Positions 48,683 through 60,490 of a DNA stretch of 64,000 nucleotides are shown here, piece after piece. The DNA is taken from contig BSBN01000254.1 in the NCBI GenBank assembly GCA_027924645.1, positions 17,926,501 to 17,990,500 of the forward strand. Direction: 5' to 3'. This DNA is from Cunninghamia lanceolata. Its lineage: Eukaryota > Streptophyta > Pinopsida > Cupressales > Cupressaceae. Within the stretch, counting starts at the first letter, position 1. The number at the start of each line of letters is the position of its first letter. The notes under the pieces are model-generated. The model worked only from the letters and a program-made list of their open reading frames with translations, made no database searches and was not told where the DNA came from. Position numbers and translations under genes: made by a program.

Positions 48683-50300
48683 CTATTCGACCCACAATGG
48701 AATCAAAAGAACAATGTTATATGTTTGGTTCAAACTAGAGGCCGTTCCCTTGTTGTGGTCAGGAAGTGGATCTTTGTATGCTCCTAAATTTTCACTAGGT
48801 GACATTTTGGGAGGGTCATCAATTGTTATGTCTCCATAATCTACAAGATCTTGTATGCAATTCTTTAACTGCATATAATTAGATGTTTTATGCCCTTTCA
48901 CTCTATGGTATTCATAATAAGCATTTTTGTTAAACCAAGAGGGTTTGAATTGATTGTCATTGCATGGTCGAATGACAGGTAACTGGATCAAGTCAACCTT
49001 AACCAAGTTACACAAAACATTTTCGATGGGTTCCCTCAAAGGTGTAAATTTTCATTTAGGTGCATTGTTTTTTCTTGGTTGTCCTCTAGGAATGTTAACG
49101 TTATTATTGTTTGTGGATGGATTAGATGGTGCGGGGGTTTGTATGTTTTGAAAATTTTTAATGTCAATTACACCATCATTAAGAGTATTTTTGTTTTTGC
49201 CCCAGAAAAAAGATTTTTCATAGGATTGATTATTACTATTGTTTTTGTTGGCGTTATTGGTGCTATTGTTGACTTTGTTTTTGCTCTTATTGTCATTGTT
49301 TTCTCTATAAATTTTGATAGCCCCTTTTTCAATAAGGGCTCTTTCAATGTTAGTACCTTTGTCAATTATTTCTTCGAATGTTGAGGCACATTGTATTTGG
49401 AGATGAAATCCCATTTCTTGGTTTAGATTGGTTACAAACATATTGACAAGTTGTTTCTCAAGGAAGGGCCATGGAAGCTTGCTTGCAAGGCTTCTCCATC
49501 ATTGGAAAAAGGTAGAGAAAGCTTCCCATTCTTTTTTTTTGTGTTGTAGAGGTTCGTCATCAACACTTCACGTTCAAAGTTGTAAGAGAAGTGATTAACA
49601 AATTTTTCTGAAAGTTCATGAAATGTTTTGATTCCAGGGGAAGGTGTGAAAACCATTCGGTAGCTTGTCCTCCTAATCTTCGAGGGAAAAGCCTCATGAG
49701 ATAAGTATCATCATAAGAGACCTCTAAGCAAGCAATATCAAATTTCCTGAGGTGTTCTTGGAGGTCTCCTTTCCCTTTGTATTTGTCAAATTTTGGTGTT
49801 TTGAAGTTCTTGGGAAAGGGTGGCATGTTGAGAGCAATCAAAAGAATATGGACAAATATTTGTGAAGGAATATTGTTTCCTTTTGTGCCCTTGTCATATG
49901 TCATCCACTCTTTGCATCAAGTTGGATGACTTGTGATAGATCCATGGTAGGTGGTTGTGGTATGTTGGTTTGTTGTTGGTTGGTGAAGTGTTGAAGGAAA
50001 TTGGGTGGTCATTGTTGTTGGTTTTGGTTTTGTTGTTGGGTGATGAGTTGTGGAAGAATGTTTGGCAATATTTGTTGTTGTTGTTGAAGTTGTAGGTGTT
50101 GAAGTTGTTGTAGAAATGTGTGGTTAGTGTTTTAAGTGGAGGTGGATGTAGGTGGTTGGGAAATAAGAGGTTGTGTGTATGTGGAAGTAATTTGGGAAGT
50201 GAATGTGGAAGTTTGTGGATTGTTGTTGGGGTTGTTAAATGTGTTATTTGGTGGTTGAGAAAGAAATTGAGATATACAAGCGATGGTGTTTGGGCCTGTT
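48683..50300 (-). pseudogene. Ty3/gypsy (Tat-like) gag
   Basis: Minus-strand order: an Asn/Gln/Pro/Ser-rich N-terminal part (50300-49930, for example SQPPNNTFNNPNNNPQ), capsid region (49904-49430: FDKYKGKGDLQEHLRKFDIA, GGQATEWFSHLP, IKTFHELSEKFVNHFSYNFE), an Asn-rich linker (49330-49100), and a zinc-knuckle-like site YYEYHRVKGHKTSNY near 48910. In related Gags that site reads C..YHR..GH....C; both Cys are Tyr here, each explained by one G-to-A change. Several frameshifts separate the parts. It lies upstream of pol as expected. Confidence 0.8.
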
Positions 50301-51359
50301 ATCAGAAAATGTGGTTAATAGTATTAAACTATTAATAATCCAATAATCTCAATGAAATTAGAAATAAACAAGATCAAACACAAAGAAACAATTCCTTGCA
50401 AACCTCTTTATTTCGTGGCTTCCATTGTTCGCTTATCTCGAATTGATCTCATTTGTGAATAGAGCCCTCAGAAGGTGTACTTCCTTGCTTCTTTCCAAGA
50501 TGACAAAGGAGAACGACTGTTGATAGGTTTGCAATGAAGAGGATCTTGCAATGCAATGAAAATGGTGATAATAGTAACAAGTGATCGCAAGCTATGGAGA
50601 TTTGGGTGCCAAAGGCACGCTGTGATTCCTGTAGAGTAAGTTTAATAAAGCTTGGATGATTCAAATGGACGAATAGGGGTTGTATTTATAGACTTGTGAG
50701 AGAGAAGATCAAAGGTGTAGAATGAATAAGAAGATCAATGGTTAAGGAAATTTGAGAGGATGTGCGCGAATAGGGAGAGGACAAGTGTCTTGCTCCTTCA
50801 TGCATCAGGGTAGTTAACAGAATAGATTGAGGAGTTAACTAAGATGATTGATCAGTTAACAAAATAGATTGGAGAGATAAGTGGGCTGATTGGGGAGTTG
50901 ACTGGGATGATTGAACAATGAACTCAGATGAATGATTAGTTAACAGATTTGATTGATGAGTTAACTAATCTAACTGGAGAAGAAATAGGACATGTGGGTG
51001 AGGGGGTACTAGCTAATTAAATATTGAAAATATTTAATTACATGTGCATGTGGATTAATTGAATTATTTTTGGTATTAATTCAATTTTGGAGGAAATAGA
51101 TAATTTAAATAAATATTTGGATTTATTTAAATATAGAGAATGAGAAGAATTAATTAAATAATTTGGTATTATTTAATTTAGAATGATTTTAGAAGAATTT
51201 GGATGATTTAATTAAATAAATGATTTTATTTAATTTTTTGGAGAAATATGAATCAAATAAATAAATTGATTTATTTATTTACTGATAGAGGAATTTAAGA
51301 TGAAAAAAATATTTAAAATATTTATTTAGCTAGAGTCATGTCATTTTTAGGTGTATACA
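50297..51359 (-). repeat. L2: LTR of a second Tat-like element
   Basis: Ends with GTGTATACA at 51359 followed by TTTTGCCCCTCTTT (polypurine tract complement), so it behaves as a 3' LTR on the minus strand. A TATA box (TATAAATA, minus strand) lies at 50683-50690. The left end is uncertain; TGTTATCAG at 50297 would give 1063 bp. U3 has its own hairpin series. It also lies where the 5' LTR of the gag-pol element should be, yet no primer site was recognised at 50296. It is not similar enough to L1 to be its partner. Confidence 0.5.
51012..51327. repeat. Array of seven AT-rich hairpins (L2 U3)
   Basis: Imperfect palindromes start near 51014, 51054, 51103, 51149, 51206, 51253 and 51304 (intervals 40-57 bp). 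Good examples are 51014-51040, 51103-51132 and 51149-51179. The spacer sequences differ from those of L1. Confidence 0.75.
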
Positions 51360-51808
51360 TTTTGCCCCTCTTTGATGCAATGTGTTTTATCATGTTGTTT
51401 CAAAGAAAGTTAAATTTTTTGCGATTGACACATGCCCCAGTTTGCCATTGGTACATGTTTATGATGATAGGAGCCCCCTCGGGAGATTGGACAGGAAGAA
51501 AATTTCTAGGGCATGAGACAGATAATGTCACGATGAAGAAGATGAAAGGATACCCGACAATCTCACGATGAGATAGGGTGAATGACAGGTTGGGGTAAAG
51601 AAATTGGGTGAAATGATATGCTATGCAAGATAAAATGATAACACACACAAGCAAGTAAGAAAGTTGCACAAATGATACAAGAACAAACAAGGTATTACCC
51701 CTGTCAAGTTGTAAACCAATGATTAATCGATAATTATTGACGATAGTGTTGTCATTGCGGGTGTGGGCTAGGGTTTAGGATTTCAAACATGTAGAAATGA
51801 AACTACAA
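51360..51808. other. Short interior segment right of L2
   Basis: Begins with the polypurine-tract module and holds GAGCCCCCTCGGGAG near 51470, as in the other two elements. It appears to be the 3' end of the L2 element's interior, cut by the insertion of element H. No gene is present. Confidence 0.45.
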
Positions 51809-52467
51809 CAAACCCTAACTGTAATAGAAAGCAAACTAGCCTAGAAAGCAGTCAAATAAACATAAAAACCAGTAAAAATCTAAGCTACCATTGACTAACT
51901 TCTATTGTCCTCCTCCATCTTTGCATTGTGTTCTCAGATTTGCAAGTTCATGCAACATCATGAGAAGCTCTTAAGTATGATTAGCAAGACTTTGGAGGGT
52001 TTATAGCTGATTTGAGATGAGAAATGAGCCTCAGGGAGCTTAAGGGGTCAAAATGGGGCTGAATGTCGTGTTTTATAGAAGAGGGATTTTGAATGGACGG
52101 TTAGGATTGCCTGTTGACTTTGGAGGCAAATCAAGGGCTAGGATGAGTTAGGGTTTTCCTCCACAAGAGGACAAAATAGAATTTAAAATTAGAAGAAATT
52201 GGTGAGGTGGGATGGGATTTAAATTAAATAAATTAGATTCATTTATTTAATTTATTGAAATGATGCATGTGAAAGGGGATTAAGTGAGAGTATTTCAACA
52301 AATGTTTTATTTGTTTAAATCAAGCAAAGGGAACATTAGGACATGAATGATTAAATAATTAATTAATTCAAATTAATTATTGAACCATAGGGGAAAATTA
52401 GGGAAAATTAGGAGAATGTAGGAGAAATTAGGGTTTTGCGACATGAGGACACTTTTAGGTGTCTACA
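51809..52467 (-). repeat. L3: left (3') LTR of element H
   Basis: Right end TTAGGTGTCTACA at 52467. TATA box CTATAAAA (minus strand) lies at 52071-52078. The left end is not defined: weaker similarity to the partner extends left of 51809. U3 again holds palindromes (near 52215-52255 and 52350-52385), fewer than in L1 or L2. Confidence 0.6.
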
Positions 52468-55171
52468 TTTTGCCTCTCTTTGAGATGATGTTGTGACCAA
52501 GTAACACCATTTCAAAGAAGCCAAGGAAATGGATAGAGAAAAATGATGATGATGGAAAGATAGGATGATGATGCCCCCTCGAGAGGATAGGCGGGTTGGA
52601 CAAACATGGGTAGGCTCTCGAAATGAAAGGGATTGGTGAAGGAAGAAAGATAGAGGAATGGATAGACGAAATGGATGATATGTTAAGTTGTAATGAAGGC
52701 GGAGGAATACAGATGCAAGAGAGAGAGGAATGTTGGAGGAATGGAAGATTGGCTAGAAGAATGGAAATGATATCTTGCTTTGATAGATTTTTGAGCTTCT
52801 CACTTGCAATTTTTTCTGCTTATCATCATAGAACTTATTATGTCAAAGGACGACAATCACCATGGCATGTTAAAGGCCAAGGTGGAAAGTGTAGTCCCTT
52901 GTGAAAGAGGCACATGGCAGACAAGGAATGCCTAACTCAGACTAGTAACTATGATACCTTGTCGAAACATGCGATGAAATAATTGTGAGGTGTGCAAGTC
53001 CTTATGCAAGGAAGTAGTTATTTTTTCCAATGCATAGGATGTCTTTGGTTCACACCCAATGGAATCTCGATCACACTCAAGGCACCAAGTTGCCCCAATC
53101 ATTTTCCAAGACAAACTGCAAGCAACAATCAAAGAAAAAGGTCTCGCCCTATCCTCGCTTCTCTTCATCACTTAGGGATTGCCTTGAGAAGCATAAGAAT
53201 GAGACTGCAAAAAAACAATCCAGTAAAATAAGACAGACTAGACAACAGCCAATTGGACCTTTTGCCAAGTGATATGTGCTTGATTGATTGTGATACATTG
53301 AATGATGAAGAAGGAGCCTAGTTTCAGGAAATGAAACATGTCGTATAAGACGCCCGGCCTGGTTTCGACAATGCAACATCTTGTATAAGGCAAGTGATTG
53401 ATTGATCGACACTAGTGTTGTTGGTCATACAAGCAACACCAGGGTTTGATTGATGATGTTTGATAAATGATGCATGTCGTATAAGGAACAAAATCCTGGT
53501 TTCAATGATGCCCCATTATGTGTAGAGTATGTGATAGTTGATAGGACATGATTATCATGAGGAGATTGCTTAGTTTGGCTGATTGGATAGCTTGTCTTGT
53601 TGATGTTTGGGATTGGTTTGAAGTGTGGATTTCTTGAAAGATTGATTGTCTGATCAAAGTGTCCATTTCATGAAAGGATGACTTATTATGATGGTTGACA
53701 GGACGGGCCCTAAGGGACTGACCTAATGCCTTGGGGGTGCATCGAAGATGGCCTTGCCTATGTGAAAGCTCAGAGGCGACGTAGTTCGACCACAGTGGAC
53801 TGTGGATGACTGGAAGAACTAATTTGAATGAGATGATGATGTGATTTGATTGAGATGTTTGAATGGATCGATCGAGAGATTTGATTGAGTGATTTAGTGG
53901 ATGAAGTGAATGATGTGATGAATTGAAATGGATTGAATGGTTTGGTGGATTATGATGAGTTGATTGATTTGATTGCTTGGATTTTTGTAGGATATTTGAT
54001 TTTTTTGTGATTTTTGATATGTTTTGATTTTTTGGGATTTTTACAATGTTTTGATTTTTTTTTTGTGTTTTTGGAATGTTGTGATTTTTTTGTGATTTTG
54101 AAATGTTTTGATTTTTTTGTATCTTTTTTTGTATTTTGGAAATATTTGATGTTTTTGGATTTTTGAAGTGTTGTGATTTTTTTGTGTTTCGAGTAATTTT
54201 ATTTTTTTTGGATTTTGACATGTTTCAATTTTTTTTTGTTTTTTGAATGTTGTGATTTTTTTTGGAATTTGGGAATATGTGATTTTTTTGTGTTTTTGAA
54301 AATATTGTGATTTTTTTGTATTTTTGGACTGTTTTGGGGAATGGCACTGGATCGCAATTTTGATAGCCTTTGTGCTAGATACCAATGACAAGGGGAAACC
54401 AAGTCTAGGTGCAAGGAGGAAATGAATGGGATTGGGTGAATCAATAAAAGGGGTATGTGTAAGAGGCCAAGGATGTGATCTCCAAGGACTAGGTCGCATA
54501 GGAATAACGTGCCCCATTCTAGGTGGAGTGCTTAGGATGTTTCAATGACAAGGCTTATGAGAAATTGATAATGAGATGGATGGAAAGGATGAGGTATGTC
54601 AAGAGATATCCCAAAACATGTTTCAACATTTTACCCCATTTCTTTGTCAAGATCAAAAGGAGGAAGGAAGGATGAATGGATGCAACAAGATAGGATAGGT
54701 ATATGAATGTAATGGATAGGATGATATGGAAATGATAGGATATGCAATGGTAGGATGAAAATGATAGGTTGGATGAGACATCGTGCCACCAAGTGTAAGT
54801 GACATAGAAGATCAACCTACACATGATGCATGTTTGCCAGGTTTTCATCATGGTACTTATCCAAGGCACCTATTTACCAGGTTTTCACCATTGGATGAAG
54901 GGATTTCTTTTTACTTTTTTAATTTTCTCTGTCTCTTTTTTTTGACTCTTTTGATTTTTGTGACTTTTTCGACCTTTTTGAATGGAAGAGGTGGAATATG
55001 GATGAGAGGGACTCAAGTGTCTAGTGTCATGAAGGGTGATAGTGTCCCATTGGAAAGGAATGTCGTCGCATGGACCATGTCAAATGTGCTCATCGATTTT
55101 GGTAAGGGATTGTATGAAAGTGGGATGGATAAGGTAGATAGTGAATTATGGAGGGAACAATAGTGGATTAT
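52468..55171. other. Element H 3' interior, no gene
   Basis: Begins with a polypurine-tract module and GCCCCCTCGAGAGG near 52575. It includes a tandem repeat of TTTTTTGTGATTTTTG type at 53960-54335, related to that at 41890-42215, and a stretch (54780-54960) resembling 42470-42560, immediately downstream of pol in the neighbouring element. The ORFs here are short or repeat-derived. Confidence 0.5.
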
Positions 55172-56223
55172 TGTTGGGAATTAAGGTGTCTCAACCTTGG
55201 TAATTCCTTGCATTATTTATGTTTGTATTTATTAATTCATTGCCTATGTTGTAAATAATTGTAAATTCCATATTGTCATATTGTGGGATGTGGCACGGTG
55301 ATGTGTCATCCTACATGGACTATGACAACTTGTAATTTTGTCCTCACATGAGGAGATAGGCGTCCCACTTTTTGGTAGGAGCATTTTGCCATGTGTCGGC
55401 ATCTTCCATATTGTGTAAGGGAATGTTTGACCAAAACGGTTATGACGGATTCCTATGACAAAGTTATGACATGTAAGAGTCAGAAATAGAAGCTTGTAAG
55501 ATAGGTGAAGACATGTGTCATAAAGCATCTTTAAAAAAGGCATATTTGGGTGCCCCAAGGTGGACTATGACATGTTGTAAGAGAATATTCTATTTATACC
55601 CTGTGTATGACAGGTTCTCTTACAGCTGTAAGTTGTAACCGCTATGACAGATTCTATGATGGTCGTAAGTGTCGTAAGAGCATCTGTCATAGCCCATTTT
55701 GGAAATAGGCTACCTCTTTGGGATGGGAGCTATGGACAAGTGTCAGGCACATTCTACAAAGTTGACCAAGTGTCCTTAGGCATGGGTTTTGGGCCATGAG
55801 GCTAAGTTGGACACCCATCCCAAGATAGGTCCAATATTGCCTTGTATATTTTATATAAACAAGTGCTTGGAGAGGAAGTTGTATCACAGGTTTACAGGTA
55901 CTGTTATGCTACCGGATTGACTCTAGATACGAGTGTTGAAGACCATTGAAGCTTGCATTGCAAGTGTATTGTAAACAACTTTAAGTTTTGTTAATACATT
56001 GTGTAGGTTTCTAAGTGTGGGGTTTTTCACCCAATAAGGGTTTTCCCCACCATAAATCTTTGTCTCTCTTCTTCTGTCTTCTTTTTGGTTCTTGTGTATT
56101 GTTGCAATATCTCATTTACATGTTCTATGTTTTTGTAGTTGTAAGGATTAATTTGAATTTGTGTAGCCCTCTCCTCATTAGATTAGTGTAGGAAGCGATT
56201 TTTGCACACCTAGATTCCTTTCA
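55172..56223 (+). mobile_element. Solo LTR with TSD ATTAT
   Basis: Starts TGTTGGGAATTAAGG and ends AGATTCCTTTCA, flanked by ATTAT at 55167-55171 and 56224-56228; 1052 bp. A TATA box (TATATAAA, plus strand) near 55852 suggests plus-strand sense. No primer site or polypurine tract adjoins. It sits inside element H. Confidence 0.75.
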
Positions 56224-58185
56224 ATTATGATGTGGATTATGTAGGGAATGAAAGTGGATTATGATGTGGATTATTTAGGGAATGAAAGTGGATTATGATG
56301 TGGATTATATAGGACTTATGCATGGAATATGGTTGAAATGTTTATGCAAAAGCATGGACCATAGGGATAGGATTGGTGAAGTGTGTAGGATAATGGATGA
56401 ATGATGGAGTGATGGAGGTGAGAAGAGGAATCATGACCAATGGTTGCACACACCATGATAAATGTTGAAGCTTGTGAGTGGATGGTGGTGTATGCATTTT
56501 GGGACCCACATAGACTTAGTATTTTTATGATTTTTGTTTATCATGTAGGATGAAGGGATTTGATATTTTTGAATGGAATGGGTGGAAGAGGATGGTTTGG
56601 ATTTTTGAGAGGTGGATGCCTCATTTGACTTGCTTTTTTGTTTTGGGACCCAAACCATTTTAGTTTTTGACTTTGTTTTTGAAGGTATGTGCTTAGATTG
56701 ATTTTTGAATGCATTTTGTTTATACTTTTTGCATTTGTAACCTTAGTATTTTTGGATTTATATGTAGAGGCATCCAAATGTTTGTTTTTGAATCCCATGT
56801 GGTGGGTGGAATGAGCAGAAGCTTCTTGTTTACATGATGCGTGCATTTGTCGGTCATGATTAGGAATGTAAGGGGTTTTGTGAATGATAGGAATGTTAGG
56901 TGTTGGGAACAATGGAGGTAAAGTGGATGAGGGGAAATTAGGAGTTGGAAGTAATGGAGGTAGATTGGATGGGGGAAGATGTATGGCCACATGCTTTTGA
57001 CATTTGTAGGATGAAGGAGGTGGAATGGCAACATATGTTTTTGGAATGTGATGGGATTTGCGATGGAAGATGGTGGACTTAGGAGGAATGGATGAAGTAC
57101 CAACATCTTTAGATTGTTGACCTTGGGGTGTGTAGCCAAGGCCATATGAGTGTGGAGGGACTTTGACATGGATGGGATCCAAAATACCTTGTTCGTGAAG
57201 GCCTAAGCCTTTACCTTGGTAGTTCATGTTTTGGAGCATGTGATGGACAATAGGGCTATGTGTGGTATGGACACTAGACATGAATTCGTTATTTGATGGA
57301 GAAGGCAAAATGGACAAAGGTTGTTGTGCTCATGAATGTGAATGGATAGACCAAGTGGATATGATGATAGACTTGACATGGGATTGATGGTGGATGTGGA
57401 AAGATCATGAGGATCTTTATTATGTTCATGTAGATCCAAGTTATTTGTTTGATCTTCTATGTTTATGTGTTCTTGGGAGGCACATGTCTCATCATGGATG
57501 GGTGAGGTGGCAAGCTTTTGACCATGTAATGCATAAAGTTGGCTAAGTGGATCATCATGGCCTTCTTGATCATACATAGGATCTTGATCATAGATGGGAG
57601 CTTGATCATGAATAGGATTAAGTGTGTTATGGATGGATGGAATGGAAGGGGTTTGATCTTGATTTAGATAAAGGGGTAATGTTTCCACATGATTAGGTTG
57701 GACCCTTGACATAGCTCTTGACTTGGAATGAAAGTGAATGTGGAGGACTCCTCAATAGGATCGATATGTTTTGGACCACATGATGGGGTTGAAGGGATGG
57801 ACATGGTACTTGAAGGCTTGTTGATAGGCTCATGAAGGTGTGTTTGACATGGGGATGGTCTATTCCATGCTAGTAGCCAATGGATCACATCCTTTGCAAG
57901 GGCATACGTGGAAGGACAATATAGTGGATGGACAATGAGGGTAGATGATGTGGACTTGTGATTAGGATTAGGGTGCAGTAGTAGCATGTAGGATGGATGA
58001 GGTAGACTTATGTTTCCCCTGTCAAAAGTAGCATTACAGTTTGAAGGTACTTTGTCTTGTTGCCAAGGTGGACTTGAATAAGCTTGTGAATGGGCTTGGG
58101 GTGCTAGAACCTTGTTCTCTAGGATTGGCATAGAATGGCACATGTATTCACATTGTTGTATGTCTTCTTGTGGGATTAAGATCAT
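56224..58185 (-). pseudogene. Element H pre-pol ORF remnant with G-patch
   Basis: Overlapping minus-strand frames (58185-57664, 57712-57224, 57317-56541, 56658-56431) look like one Pro/Ser/His-rich ORF split by frameshifts. At 57235-57115 it reads NYQGKGLGLHEQGILDPI and then YGLGYTPQG, the G-patch also found at 46570-46420. It therefore corresponds to the linker between protease and RT in the neighbouring element. Nothing RT-like follows downstream; the sequence runs into repeats and the solo LTR. Confidence 0.5.
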
Positions 58186-60490
58186 GTTGTGCTTGACTAG
58201 GATGAATGATGATGTAAAGTGACCAAGAATGTGATAGGGTGTGGGATTGATTGGATGACTAGATAGATGATTAGGGTATGTTTAGGGTTGCGATTAGGAT
58301 GAATTTAATTGAATGATGTGAGTAGAAAGGGTGATTAGGATGTGAAGGTGGAATGATGAAGATGAGTAGGATGAAAATTGATTAGAATGATGTTGATTGG
58401 ATGACAAGGATGACGTGGAATGACAAGGATGAATGTGGAATGACAAGGATGAATGTGTTGGTGGGAATGTTGTGTTGATTGGAATGAGGGATAACTAGGA
58501 GTATCTATTCCCTTTCTCTTCATTTTTGTAACCATGTATTTACCAAATGAGACTTGTGAATTTTGGGATGGTATGGGGATGTCAATGCAAGGTGATGAGG
58601 CCCAGACTTTGATAGAGGCTAATGATAATAGTCTTCGAAAAGTCTAGCTCCAAGAGGGTACTCTTGTCTACTAATGACCTTTCAAAGCACAAATTGGATT
58701 TGGCGAGACCTTGAGGTGTGAGAGAAATGATTGATGAAAGTGAACCCATGAGTTTCAAAATTCACTTGGAAAGATGGACTTAAACTAGCCATGGAGTAAT
58801 AAGCCCAAGTGGAAGAAATGATTGATGAAAATGAACCTATGAATATTCAGAATTCACTTGGAAAGATGGACTTAAACTAGCCATAGAATATTAAGCCCAG
58901 GTTGTGATCGATGTGAAAAAGATGTCAAGGTCTCTTGATCCACAGATTTGTACTTGTGATACAGTCAAGCTTCAACAGTTTCTCCCTATGTTTCAACCTT
59001 AAGAAGACTAATGTTTAGGGTCCTCTATAAATGTCAAGGGCCAAATGGTAATGAAATGTTGCGATGAAATGTGATCGTAAAGGGATGGAATTGGATATGT
59101 AATGGGTGGCTTTGACATAATTGTAATCGAATTCAATAGGGAGAGTAGATGCTCCAAGTCTTCCGTACAGTTGTGGTGTATGGTGATTGAGATGAAATTG
59201 ATTGGATTGGAATGAAGATGATTATGTGTGGTGATCAGATTAGATGACTTTGATGGGTTAGGAAGAAGTTGATCGGATTATGAATGTTGATAATTAGGGT
59301 GTTGACTATGATGATTAGGAGGAAGTCGATTGGATTACAAATGAAGATGATTATGTGTATAGACAAGATTAGATGACTTGGATGGTTGTGATGAAGTTTA
59401 TTGGATTATGAATGAATGACGGGTGTATGATTAGGATTGGATTGGGATGACTTGGATATGATTAGGATATGTGATATGATATGATGTGGAATGATAGTAT
59501 GAAATTGATTGGATTCGAATGGCGAGGATGATGAAATGCAATGATTAGGATTCGATTGGAATTTGATTAGGAAGAAGATGACAAGGGATGATTAGGCATT
59601 ATTAATAGGATATGATTAGGATAATGTGATAAGGATATGATTATGATGTGGTTGAATGATGAAGACATGATTATGCTTATATTATGATGATGATATGATA
59701 AGGATGTGATGCAAAGATGTGAAATGATTTGGATTTGATTAGGAAGAAGGCGACAAGGGATGATTAAGGTTTGAGCTATAATGACTTGGGTATGATCATG
59801 GTATGGTATGGAATGATTAGAGAGGATTAGGATGATGTTAATTGGATTGAAGGTGATTGGGGTTTGACTAGAATGACTTGGATGTGATTAGGATGATGAG
59901 TAGGATAAAGTGTAGTGATTAGGGTGAGGTGTAATGATTAGAAATGGTGATTAGGATATGGTCAAGATGAGTTGGATTGATTAGTAAGAATGATTAGGAT
60001 GATGATTAAGATGAGGTCGAATGATAAAGAATGATGACTAGGATATGTCAAGGATGAGGTGGAATGATGAAGGTATGATGAATATGATGAATAGGATAGG
60101 ATTAGGATGTGGTTGAATGATGAGGAACAAGATGATTAGGATGTTGAGGAAGGACAAGGATGATGATTAGGATGAATTAGGGTGAAATGGAAGTGACTTG
60201 GAATGAGGATGATAAAGTGCAATGATGATGTTAGGTGATTTGGATGGATTAAGATAATGATTAGGATAGTGATAAGGATATGCGGGGTGACAAGGATATG
60301 CGGGGTGACAATGATGATGATTAGGATATGTGATTAGGATAATGATTATGTTGAAGTGGAATGATTAGGATGAAATTGATTGGCTTAGGGGGGGTGACTA
60401 CGATGCAAAGGTTGAATGATAAGGATATGGTATGAATGTGATCAAGGTATGCTGACTTGGGATGAATGTGAGGAAATAATGTCGAGGGTG
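58186..60490. repeat. Degenerate GATTAGGATGA-type low-complexity tract
   Basis: About 2.3 kb dominated by imperfect repeats of GATGATTAGGATG, GATTGGAATGA and similar, with no fixed long period. A short protein-like island is not apparent. Confidence 0.65.

Noticed and set aside
24574..51359. L1 and L2 as the LTR pair of one 27-kb element
   Set aside because: Their sequences are too different for LTRs of one insertion, and L2 is followed by its own polypurine tract, so it acts as a 3' LTR of another element.
53502..54517. Long Lys/Asn/Ile-rich minus-strand ORFs
   Set aside because: They arise from a T-rich tandem repeat and simple sequence; no domain is present.
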